DNA of 64,000 nucleotides from Gymnorhina tibicen. Its lineage: Eukaryota > Chordata > Aves > Passeriformes > Artamidae. Shown here piece by piece: positions 1-10,360 of the stretch. The position numbers and the translations under genes were made by a program. Each line of letters starts with the position of its first letter. The stretch's first letter is position 1. Below the pieces are notes generated by a model. It saw only the letters and a program-made list of their open reading frames with translations, was not told where the DNA came from and ran no database searches. The stretch covers positions 438,072 through 502,071 of the forward strand of contig VXAZ01018004.1 in assembly GCA_013399875.1 (NCBI GenBank), in the 5' to 3' direction.

Positions 1-1544
1 TTCCACTACACAACAGTGGTTCAATAGCATCATAAACCCCTGCAGGGTAAGGTTTGTTGCATGCTTCAACAAGTAGGACAGAGGAGAGGAACTTGCATGA
101 AGAGTACTGCAGAATTCATCAAGTGGCTACAGACAGAGTTCAGCAACCCTTGTGCTCCTTGAGGAATGCACTGCAGAAGCCAATGAGCTTTTCTATAAAT
201 TTTATAGACTGCTGAGGTGAGAGTGGAGAGAAGGGGTCAGCTTTTCTAATGTTCTTCATGCTGTTTTGCCACTGAGATTGCATTCAATTACTTGGTTTGC
301 TCATTGTAAGCCAGTGGGCTGAAACATGGGTGAGGTCACAGTTTGTAATAGTATATGGATCAATGCTTGCCATTTAGAAACTAGGCAAATTGGGTTAAAA
401 GGCACTACAAAGTATGTGTCTTAGGAAAACAGATGGCATATTTGCTCTTTTTTCCTCTAATATCAGTAGAGTGGATGGGTTTTTTTGGTCGGTTTTTGGT
501 TTTTTTGGAAGCAATGCAATAGAAATGGAGCTGAATAATAAACATAATACTTCTGTTTAGCATAAATACAATTAATGTACCTATGATATTGGATAATGGA
601 GCTGTATAACTTAAATAAAAGAACTTCTTTCAGTTGACATAATAGACTGCATGCAAACTTCTTTGGGCTTTGTTTTGCTAGTTAGGTGTAGCCTTTAATT
701 ATTCAGAGAGATGTTCAGATTTGAGTTGTCATTTTATACCCAAATAGAATTGCCATGTCTGTCAGTCCACTGGGATTAGTATATGTGGAGCTCATAGGTC
801 TCTAGAAACAGAATGAGGTTTCATGTCAGTAGGCATATTTTTTAGGTGTGGATCCTCTGTATCCAAGAGCTTGGATGTTGTCGCTGAGTTTGCAACATTC
901 CATAGCTCTTGGAATCACTGTTGGAGTTGAGTCCTCCAGACTGTGCTTGCAGTTTTATTATTATTGGTATGAATTCCAAAACAATGGACTATCTTTTGCA
1001 TGAGACAAACTGATTAAAACAAAATTAAACGAACACTGTACGCATTTCTTTGCCTGAGTTTTAATATAGTTTCTGGATACACTGATAAGAACTGAAATTA
1101 TGTTTTCTACACTAATTGGATTGTTTATCAGTCCCATGGCTTACTTTCTCAACTTTTAAGACTTTCTGGCTCAACTCACGTCTTTAACTTTCTTTATGAT
1201 TGTATCTACATTAATGTATATTTTCTTCTCTTCCCCTCCCACTGAACTGTATTGTTTACTTTCCTTTTTCATCCCCAAAATGTATCATATTGCCTTCCAT
1301 GACTAATATTATTCTTTCCTGCTCTGAATTCTTCTTTCTGTATATGGTAACTTCCATTATTTCCAACCCACTTATTGGAGACAAATGAGGGAAAAAGTAT
1401 TCTGTAGGGCCACCCTAAACAGAACAAACAGTAATTTTGCAACACTGGGGCCTAGATCACTATCAGAAATTCTGATTTTCTATTTATGTGGCAACATTAA
1501 AGCAAAACGAAAAACCCAACCCTCTTATATATTAATTTTATTAT
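1..1544. other. AT-rich unique DNA, no gene seen
   Basis: No open frame with recognisable protein content, no repeat family and no RNA gene was seen. A short T/G run lies at about 479-511. Confidence 0.6.
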
Positions 1545-1673
1545 GAGAATAGGACAGGACAGGACAGGACAGGAGAGGACTAGAATAGAATAGAATAGAA
1601 CAGAACAGAACAGAACAGAATAGAATAGAATAGAATAGAATAGAATAGAACAGAATAGAATTAGAATAGAATA
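1545..1673. repeat. Pentanucleotide array (AGGAC)n/(TAGAA)n/(CAGAA)n
   Basis: About 25 pentamer units in blocks: AGGAC units first, then mixed TAGAA and CAGAA units. It runs straight into the 3' end of a minus-strand CR1 fragment, whose tail consists of ATTCT-type units. The array therefore probably grew from the CR1 tail. Length polymorphism is likely. The 61-residue open frame across it is a repeat artefact. Confidence 0.9.
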
Positions 1674-1718
1674 GCCTGAGTTGTAAAGGACCCAAGATCA
1701 TCCAGCCCAATTTCTAGA
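1674..1718 (-). mobile_element. CR1 LINE 3'-end fragment
   Basis: Read on the minus strand, this matches the terminal stretch of avian CR1: a GGATGATCTTGGGTCC-like segment followed by CAACTCAGGCTATTCTATTC. Only about 45 bp of body remain, the usual outcome of 5' truncation during target-primed reverse transcription. The tail is replaced or extended by the adjoining pentamer array. Confidence 0.7.
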
Positions 1719-3095
1719 AATAAATAGATACCTTTTATTTTTTATATTCAATTTTATATGAATATTAAAAGCCATATTTGCTATATTATTCTTGATGCCT
1801 TAGCCTTCCTGTTTTCCATGTTGAAAAGGGCTTCAGAATTTTCACAGTAGCTGTGATTCTGTATATTTCCCTTTTTAATCCTCTTTCATGTTTTGGTGTA
1901 TGTTCTTAAAAGATCACATACAACATTAAGGAAATGGTGTACTGTTCATTTATACCAGAGCAGTGTGATATTTTATATTTCTCTTTTCCTTTTTTAGTAA
2001 CTTCTCATAATCTGCCATTTTGATTGCCATGCAACACTGAGCTGATGTTCTCAGAGATCCGACAACAGCATAATAACTGAGAACACATAGATCTACTTAG
2101 AATACATTTATTCAAGTGCACTTCTTAACAATGATTTTTGTCTGCTCATTTTGCTACTCAGTATCATGAGATAATCTTCAGTCCACTTTAGACTTGAATA
2201 TTCTAAATAATAAAAATTAAAATCCTTTGCAAGAGACATGTTCATTTTATTCACTCCTTCCAAGTAATTTGTCAGCATATTGAACTGAGCAGGCTCTTGT
2301 GCTGATTCCTCAAACCCCCATAGGTAGTAGCTGGCACATTGTTGCATTCTTTTTGTTTCTGTTATGAGAAGGGAGCTACATCTGAAGTTCAAAATCTGTG
2401 ACAGAAAACCGTGCTTATTATTCATATAAACTTCTAATTTACTGCTGTAAATATAATTCAGAGACACTGTTAGTAACATGGACCTCCAGGGAAATGAGAT
2501 AATTAGAACTGTATATAAGCAAATTTCCATATTATATGTTGTGAATATCATGCATATCATGTGATTATTGTATACCTCTGAGAAGATTCTCTGTTACAAT
2601 AAGCAAATGTAAAATGTTGTCTTGATTTGTGGAAAACTGGCTGTTAATCTCTTCAAGCTTACATTGAAATTTCTGCCAGTTTAATTATTTTAATCACTTA
2701 TTTCCAGGCCAGGCTTACTAAAGTAAGATCAAAATCAACCATTTCGTTGTTTGATGTAACTGTCTCTATAATAGTTCACGTCTAAATGGTGCTCCCAAAA
2801 TATGGTGACAGAGATGGACAACTTATTCATAATTATTTATGCAATTGCATCTTGCTTCTGGAGCTTCTCAGAGAGCTTATCCAATAGGTGATTTTTTTTA
2901 AGTTTTATTTTGCTTTAATCAGTGGCAATACAGTGAAAATCCAGCATTGTCTCAGTCAAAGTAGCATTACACTCAAAATTAGCTGATTCTGGAACATTCA
3001 GTAAATGCAAAGATCTGTGTTTTGGATGCTGTCCAAGGTGAGGTGGTTTTATATCAATTGCCATTATATTTTGTGAAAAATTTCAACACCCTTAG
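1719..3095. other. Unique DNA with one 150-codon open frame, status unknown
   Basis: The minus strand at 2108-2560 carries an uninterrupted frame of 150 codons, among the longest outside repeats here. The product is not recognised. It has a hydrophobic N-terminal third and a mixed C-terminal part with no visible catalytic motif. I see no CpG promoter or convincing splice sites next to it. In AT-rich DNA a chance frame is the likeliest reading; a decayed exon or retrocopy cannot be excluded. Nothing else was seen. Confidence 0.3.
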
Positions 3096-3622
3096 GGTAT
3101 ATCTGGAGTACTGTGTTCAATTCTGGTCTCCTCAGTATAAGAAAGACAAGTTGCTACTGGAGAGGGTCCAGTGAAGAGTCACAAAGGTGATTAGGGCTCT
3201 GGAGCATCTCTTATCCAGAGACTGCTGGAGCTGGGCCTGTTTAGCCTAGAGAAGAGAGGACTGAGAGGGGATCTCATCAATACATATAAATATCTCAAAG
3301 GTGGGTGTCAAGAGGATGGTGCCAGGCTCTTTTCGGCATTGCCCAGTGACAGGACGAGGAGCAGCGGCCATAAACTAAAACACAAGAAGTTTCACCTCAA
3401 CATTTGGAAGAACTTCTTTATGTTGAGGGTGGCAGAGCACTGAACAAGCTGCCCAAGGGGCTCATGGAGTCTCCCTCTCTGGAGACATTCAAAACCCACC
3501 TGGACACATTCCTGCGTCACCTGCTGCAGGTGACCCTGCCTTGACAGGGGTTTGGACTGGGTGGTCTCCAGAAGTACCTTCCAACGTTTATGATTCTGTG
3601 ATTCTGTGATTCTAGGATTCTG
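3096..3622 (+). mobile_element. CR1 LINE, 3' fragment with tail
   Basis: It starts in the C-terminal part of CR1 ORF2, where the frame reads LEYCVQFWSPQYKKDK (about 3103-3150), then decays with stops and frameshifts. The typical CR1 3' region follows: a GGGATCTCATCAATAC-like segment, an AGGAAC/ACAAGAAGTTTCACC-like segment and a final CTCCAGAAGTACCTTCCAAC. It ends in a tail of about three and a half ATTCTGTG units (3592-3622). About 530 bp, 5' truncated and non-functional. Confidence 0.95.
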
Positions 3623-4078
3623 TATTCAAAAGCTAGATTCAACATGCCTCACAATTTTTAAGCAAAGCGTATCAACTGCTCTGAAGTTTGTCTTCTTTTT
3701 ACTTGTTTGAAACAAATCATTAAGTTCAACCAATATTCATAACTGTCTGAACTTAAAAATGCTTTTTAAGGTAATAACTTGTTTAATTGCATAAATTATT
3801 CTAATGCATATTTCAGAGTTGATATGCTCATTGGAGAAACATACTTCCTTAGCAATTTATGTGTAAAAGCATTCTTTTCAAATTATAAAATTACTCAGAA
3901 TGACAGTTACTCAGATTTCCTCATTTCATCTACCAAACTGGTGAAAATCAAGACCTACGCCACTGGAACCAGTGAAGCTAGATTAGATTGCTATGACATC
4001 TTGTTAAATGAAAAAAAGAGTGAAATCTTCCTTTTCATACTGCCTCAAATTTAGGTTTAGATTAAAGTATTACAACAC
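3623..4078. other. Unique DNA between CR1 and LTR
   Basis: A 91-codon open frame lies at 3779-4054 on plus, with no recognisable motif and low-complexity AT-rich codons. It is probably a chance frame. Nothing else was seen. Confidence 0.5.
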
Positions 4079-4700
4079 TGTTATGATCCAATTATGATTA
4101 TTATTAAGGTTCTTCAGAAATTCCTCTGCCCAAACTAAGGTGCAAACGAGACCATATGCCAGTGACAATAATATGGGTTTTATTTGATGGTAGATATGAG
4201 AGAGAGAGAGAGAAGGAAAGAAAGAAAGAAGTAGAAAATAGGTGGGGGGGACAGAAAGAGAGTGACAGGGGTAGAATAAGGAAAATATCACCACTCCGTG
4301 GATCCCAGCAATGTTCTGTTGTTCTTCTCCAGCTGGTCTTCTTGGTGGTGAAGGTCCCCCCAAAAACACGGAATCCGATGGGTATACAAGCTCAGGCTAG
4401 GCAGGCATGTCCGGGCATGTCCCCCTGGGGAGGGGGCAGCCTCTTACAGCAGTCTCTGGGGCTGTTGCATCACATGCAGTCCTGTGGGGCAAAGCCTCTC
4501 CCGTGGATGTCCCGTGGGGCTGGGGGTTCCACAGCTGGGCCAGTTTGTGTCACCGGAGGATGGGTGTTTATTGTCTCTGACCAGAGGTTACACCATGCAC
4601 CCAAAACCTCCTCCTCCCCCCTCGGTTGGGGGGAGTCTGTGTAAACCTGGCTTCTGTGAGCTGTGCTCTCCCCTCCCCCCCAAATTCAGCTGAGATGGCA
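4079..4700 (-). mobile_element. Endogenous retrovirus LTR, minus orientation, right end uncertain
   Basis: Read on minus, the order fits an LTR. A GC-rich U3-like part (about 4380-4700) is followed by a TATA-like TTGTATACC (4383-4388 core), then a pyrimidine-rich stretch containing (CT)n. A polyadenylation signal AATAAA lies at 4179-4184, and a short AT-rich end closes with CATAACA at 4079, complementary to TGTTATG on plus. From memory, this stretch resembles an LTR family frequent in bird genomes. No matching target-site duplication was found, so the right border is approximate and could reach about 4790. No gag, pol or primer-binding site is visible next to it. Confidence 0.65.
4197..4231. 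repeat. (GA)n/(GAAA)n purine tract inside the LTR
   Basis: About eight GA units followed by AAGG/GAAA units. It lies between the TATA-like site and the AATAAA of the minus-strand LTR, so in an LTR transcript it would read as a pyrimidine tract just upstream of the polyadenylation signal. Confidence 0.9.
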
Positions 4701-7700
4701 GCTGGAGGCTTTGGTCTATTGTGGATGCATACCTTTCCTTCAGCCTGAGCTGATTGAACAATAGGTTTCCTTTAATCGAATCAGCAGTTTTCAAGGATGT
4801 TTCTGTGGCTGTAGCTTCTTTAAAACTTTATATCACTGTTTGAGGCATAAACTATTTTCAGTCTCTGACAATAGTCATAATGAGATGGCACAAGGGGTAC
4901 TCATAGCAGAAATTTATCCATCATATCAATCGATGACCCATTAAGGACAAATACTTCTGAAATGCTGATAGCTTTGTGCAGTCTTCCTATTAGAAACACA
5001 GTAATGTGTGGCACTATTTACCTCCTTCAAAGTTAAATTTTTATCATTTTTTACACTTATAGCAGTACATTATATCCTTGCAAACATGAATACCTTTACC
5101 TTACAGCTGTGCAGCACCAGCCTTCTTCGATGAGCGTGGTTTTGGTAGCATGTCAAACTACAATATTCTGTGACTGTTCCAGATGGGAGCAAAAGCATGC
5201 AAATCATGAATTTCCCTTTTTCAAAAGAGTTGAGAAAGATGAATGGAAGTTATCTGAAAACCTGAAACAGAGATCTCTAAAAATAATGCATCAAAGTTGG
5301 CTTTGTGCTGCTTCCTTTTCTCTGACTTGTTTTTATCATCCTTTTGTTAGTTCAGAAAAAATGTGGTGTTTCCTTCAGGGTACTTTGATTACAGGAGAAA
5401 TCAAGCGTGAAAAAGACCATTACAATCTGATAAAATTCTTGTTAAACTGAGGGGTCACTTAACACATTATCTCTTGGCTCTTGAACTTTCTGATCCTGAA
5501 ATGACATCTTGGCAGCAATGCATATTATTAAAATGATCAAGACTGATACTAAAAACGATAGTCTTTGATTTCTGATGTTGACATTTTTGGCTATTATTAA
5601 GAACATAACAGAAAAATTACCTGAAATGCTGGTAGGACTATGGATATATATTTCAAATGGGGAGGAAAATAAGTAATATAAAAATGAAGTGGGAAGAAAA
5701 ATTACATGCTGAACAAGAGAAGGCATTTACGGGCCAAGAAACACATCTCGTATAATAGAAAATGCAAAGATAATAGTCTTTCTAATCTGAAGAGCTACAA
5801 GAGCCGAAAGGTTTAGAACTCCCCAGACTACTCAATATCTGAGAAAAATGTCAGAAAAATGCAGTTTTGAAACATTACAGAAACAAAAATTACTAAATGC
5901 TATATTTTCTCAGAATTTTATCACAGAAAATGTTACTTATAATGGGCCGTTTACTGTGTTGATTATTTACTATGGTCCTAATTTTGAGATTAATTTATGG
6001 AATATTCTTAGTTCAGGTGGGAAATACGGTTATAAGTTGTTCTTTGGACAACAAGAACCAACTTCAGAGATCTTCCTCCTAATTAAAATATTTGGAATTT
6101 TATAGGCCACATCATTAATCCACATTTCAAATTTCAGTTACTTTTATTTGGAATTCTGTGTTCTATGACAGCAATAGCCTGGCCTGACTATGTTGTTCAT
6201 GACTAAGAGTTTGTCATATACAGAATATTGTATAGACTTTGGTTTAAACTGAATACTGCTCTTATCAAGTTTACATCATCAGACTATGATTACTTATACT
6301 CAGTTTCTACATTTCAGGTAAAATATTGTAAAAATTGCAAATGTTGTTCAGGAAAGGGATTAGAGAGCAGTACAAAAATTATTGTCCATATTCAGTAAAA
6401 CAACAAACTGATGATGACCTATCCCCCTCATGTTCTTTTACATTCTTTGGGCTTTGGAATGTGGAAGAGAAATTATTTATGTTAGGTATGTTTTTCCTAA
6501 ATTTGACTGGCTTAACTATTTAAAATATGGGGTTTGCACAGGTTTTACAGAGGCTTAGCAACTTACAGCTATAGTACTTATTTTACATGTGATAGATGAC
6601 AATACATATAAGGAATGAATATTCATCTTTAGCTATTGATTAATTAAGATTATTGAGGTGGACAGGTATCTTGAAGCCTCCATTGCATTTGTTCTTTATA
6701 TTCGAAAATGTCCAAGGTTATAAAGATTGCTTAAAAGGGTCATTTTGCAGCATTCAGCTTTCCTTCAATTCCACAGCTGTGACATTTTTTCTGTGGGACA
6801 GCCACAGGAGAAAACTGTGTAGATGTATGCAATGTGATACAGTATCAGATCAATCAGATCATATCACCATATTTTATTATTCTTAGGGAAAACACTTTTG
6901 TTTATCATAAAAGTAGCTGTTCTATTCACACCTCCTATTCATCTTTGACAGATGCTTCTGTCAATCCAGAATTTAACTCTTTCACTGATTGACTACACAG
7001 ATTTTGTTGGAAAACATGTGAAAAATAGAAAACAAAATTAACACTTTTCTTAGTATGGTATTTTTCTGTGTGCCCTGTTGAGTAAACATGTTAAATTCTT
7101 CTTTTCCCATGAAAAAAAAAGAGGCTGTCTTCCCCAGTTGCGTCACATCCAAGAGCTGGAAGGATTGCTCTTAAATATTAAAAGTCACAGCAAGATAGCC
7201 TAAAAGAATAATGAGAAACAAACAAACAAAAAATTTCATTAAGATTTGAATATGAAGATTTGGGACAGTGTAGCATGGGAGGGAAGCAAGGTAGATGAGT
7301 TCCAGAAAGGCAGAAGAAGGGGAAAGTGTGTAGGTAAATAAAAGTGAGGAGACTGAAAACTAGCCAGAGGCAGGAGGGAGATTAGGAGGAGAAAAAGTTC
7401 AAATAAAAAATTATGTTTAACAGATTTGAGGAATAATACTGCAGGAAGCAGTAGATACGCTGTAATTTGTTGTTGTAATCAAGATCAGGTGCTACTATGC
7501 AAGACATCTGTTAGAACAAAAAAGAATGTGTTCTCCAACCCATGGGCAAGAACACTGACTGCTGTGCCCAGTGTGATATTTTGCTTTTCCTCATGATCTC
7601 TGTTTAACATTTCTAAATTCCTTCAGAAATTTCAAAAGACATACAAAATGTCATGTCATTGACAATCTGCATATTGGAAATGGAACTAAAAAAAATTACA

Positions 7701-8191
7701 GGATTCAACATTTTAAGTAAAATGCTTTATTAGGTTATTCTACTTCTTTTCACTGTGGGTTAAAACAGTATACAGCTATGAATCTAGATAAATATCACAC
7801 TAAAAATCAACATATACAAGTTGACTTTTTGCAATAGAAAGTAGTTATGTGTAGATTAGGGAATTTCAACCAAATAACTTTCTTATACTTTGTTTCTACA
7901 TAATAAAAGTATATCCATATTGAGGACGTTATCCTCCTTTAGCATATGTGCCTCATTAGGTGTCACTATTAATGAGGAGTTATAGATTGGTAAAATCAAT
8001 AAAAACAAGTGAGGAATTGAAACTTTAATATCCATTTTAAGACAAATATTTGGAAAAATACTTATGCAAATACATAAATAAGTACATGGATATGACTACT
8101 AATTTTGAATTTACACAAATGATAAATTATTCCAAAAATTATAAATTGCAAGTGCCTTGATCATAACATTTTATCCATATCAGAGTTATAT
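4701..8191. other. Unique AT-rich DNA, no gene seen
   Basis: Several open frames of 60-113 codons occur, the largest at 5109-5450 on plus and 5442-5726 on minus. None shows a recognisable domain, a splice context or a promoter. A purine-rich stretch lies at about 7265-7400. No repeat family was recognised. Confidence 0.5.
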
Positions 8192-9175
8192 TCTGAAGTG
8201 GATTGAAAACTGATTGAATGTCCAGGCCCAGAGGGTGGTGATCAGTGGCACAGAGTCTAGTAGGAGACAATAACTAGTGATGTACCCCAGGGCAGGGGTC
8301 AAGGATAGGGCAGAGTGAACCTGCAGCAAGTTTGGTATGACACCGAGGTGTGAAGAGTGACTGATGCACCAGAGGGCCATGCAGCCCTCTCAAGGGACCT
8401 TGACAAGCTGGAGAAAGGGGCCAGAATAAACCACATAAAGGGAAAAATGCAGAGTCCTGCACCTGGGGAGGAACAACCCCAGTCATCAGAACATGCTGGG
8501 GGCTGTCCAGCTGGAAAGGAGCTTGGCAAAAAAAGGCCCTGGGGATCCTGGTGGACACGGAGTTGAACTTGCACCAGCAATGTGCTCTTGTTTCAAAGAA
8601 GGTTTATGGACCTTGGGCTGCAGTAGACAAAGTACTGCCAGCAGGTGATCCTTTACATCTCCTCGGCACTAGTGCAGCCACACCTGGAGCTCTGTGTCCA
8701 GTGCTGGATGCCCCAGTACAAGAGAAATGTGAACATACAGGAGAAATTCCAGCAAAAGGCCACAAAAATGATAAGAGACTGAGCATCTCTCCTATGAGGA
8801 AAGGCTGAGAGCACTGGAGAAGGCTGGAGAAAAGAAGGTTGGGGGGATCTCATTGATACCTGAAGGAGGGTGCAAAGAGGACAGAGACAGGCTCTTTTCA
8901 GTGGTGTCAGGTGTCAGGAACAGAGACAACAGGCACATGCTGAAACACAGGAGGTTCCCTCTGAACATCAGGAAACTTTTTTACTGTGAAGGTGGCTGAG
9001 CATGGGCACAGGCTACCCAGAGAGGTGGTAACACCTCCGCCTTGGAGATGTTCAAGAGCCATCTGGAGACAATCCAAGCAAACTGACTATAGCTTGCTTG
9101 GAGTCTAGGAAGGCTGGATAACATGACTTCCAGGGCTGCCTTCCAAACTCAGACACCATGAGATTTTGTGACTTT
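8192..9175 (+). mobile_element. CR1 LINE, reverse transcriptase C-terminal half plus 3' UTR
   Basis: Roughly 980 bp of a decayed CR1. The first visible residues read KWIEN then AQRVVISGTESS (8197-8255), which lies between reverse transcriptase motifs A and C. The catalytic FADD region at about 8330 is destroyed by a small deletion (AAGTTTGGTATGACACC). Further on the frame reads DLDKLEKGARINHIKGK and, after a shift, DTELNLHQQCALVSKKV (8554-8605). The 3' part has the CR1 hallmarks CAGGAGGTTCCCTCTGAAC and TTTTTTACTGTGAAGGTGG. The end near 9175 keeps a degenerate GATTTTGTGA tail. 5' truncated, with multiple frameshifts; inactive. Confidence 0.93.
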
Positions 9176-10288
9176 GGCTTCTTTTGAAGCAGAAGTATAA
9201 GTGATGAATTAATAACAAAGAAACTTAGGTAGGAAGCAACATTTCTATGCTGGATAATTTCTCATAATCCGGTCCAAAAACCAGTACATTTTTTGAGGAT
9301 AGAAAGGAAGGCTGGAGACAGCATCTGATAATTTTTATTATTGCATTGTCCTTTTTAGGCCTTAAAATGAAGGAACAACTTTTCAATCAAAATATAATAC
9401 CTTGGCTTCCAGTTATACTTTCCAAATGACTTCTCTTTTTTTTTTTTTTTNNNNNNNNNNNNNNNNNNNNNNNNNNNNNNNNNNNNNNNNNNNNNNNNNN
9501 NTTTTAAGGAGTGATAGCTCCACATTTAAAATAAGCCTGTACATGTAATTCTCGTTTGGAATCATAATGGTAGAGGACTTCACTGCTAGGGTTTTCATCC
9601 TAAGCCATATGTCCCAGTTTTCTGATTGAAGCAGACTCATACAGAAAATATTGAAAGAACTGTTATTTCCTTTCTTACCACATTCACAAACCTCTCCTTT
9701 CACTTTTTAAAAAAATCACATATCTTATTAATATTTTATATGTATAGCATCTTACTGCATTCAAATTTGTTCAAGACTTTGAGCAAGTCTGAAAGGCCAT
9801 ATTTCCCAGTATACATTTGCATTTTACGAGTGGTCACTAATAAAGGCAAAATATACACATATATTTCTCAAATCGTCTTATAATGCTTATTATTTGGTAC
9901 ATTAAAATGGTAAATGTGGATAGAGTAAAGAAACATAGTCTCTATTTGTTGAAAATATAAGTACTGAGAGGAAGTTATTGTGGTTGAAACAGGAGCATAG
10001 GATTTGAGAACTCTTTCATAAGCCTCATGCAGATTTTCCCCCCCCAAAATGTTTTCTTTGTAGCACTGATTTAACATACAGAGTTGTGCAGTTTATTTTG
10101 TCTGTTATAACAAACCAAAATAGCCTGCTTTGTGTATCTGCAACACCCCAGTGTCCCAGCACCGTATCTGGCATACGTTATTTGTAGACTAGTAATTCTG
10201 TGAAACAGAGAATGGACAAGAAAATGCAGAAATCTTGATTCTTGAAAGATGCGGTGGAGATAGATGAGCATAACAAACTATTACTTGT
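9176..10288. other. Unique DNA with assembly gap
   Basis: No gene seen. A poly-T run at 9435-9450 leads directly into 51 N bases at 9451-9501, so the true length of the run is unknown. Open frames across the gap are artefacts. Confidence 0.6.
9451..9501. other. Assembly gap (51 N)
   Basis: Unresolved bases directly after a 16-base T run. A homopolymer or simple repeat that failed to assemble is the probable cause. Confidence 0.98.
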
Positions 10289-10360
10289 ATCACAGAATCA
10301 CAGAATGGTTGGGGTTGAAAGGGACTTTTGGAGATCACATAGTCCGACCCCCTTGCCCTC
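10289..10360 (-). mobile_element. CR1 LINE 3'-end fragment
   Basis: On the plus strand it reads ATCACAGAATCACAGAATGG followed by TTGGGGTTGAAAGGGACTTT and a GGAGATCAC segment. This is the reverse complement of a CR1 3' terminus with an ATTCTGTG tail. About 70 bp, heavily 5' truncated. Confidence 0.85.

Noticed and set aside
1525..1710. 61-codon Leu/Phe/Ser/Tyr-rich frame resembling a membrane segment
   Set aside because: It is the translation of a pentamer array.
4156..4644. 162-codon plus-strand frame
   Set aside because: Antisense to an LTR and built partly on a GA repeat.
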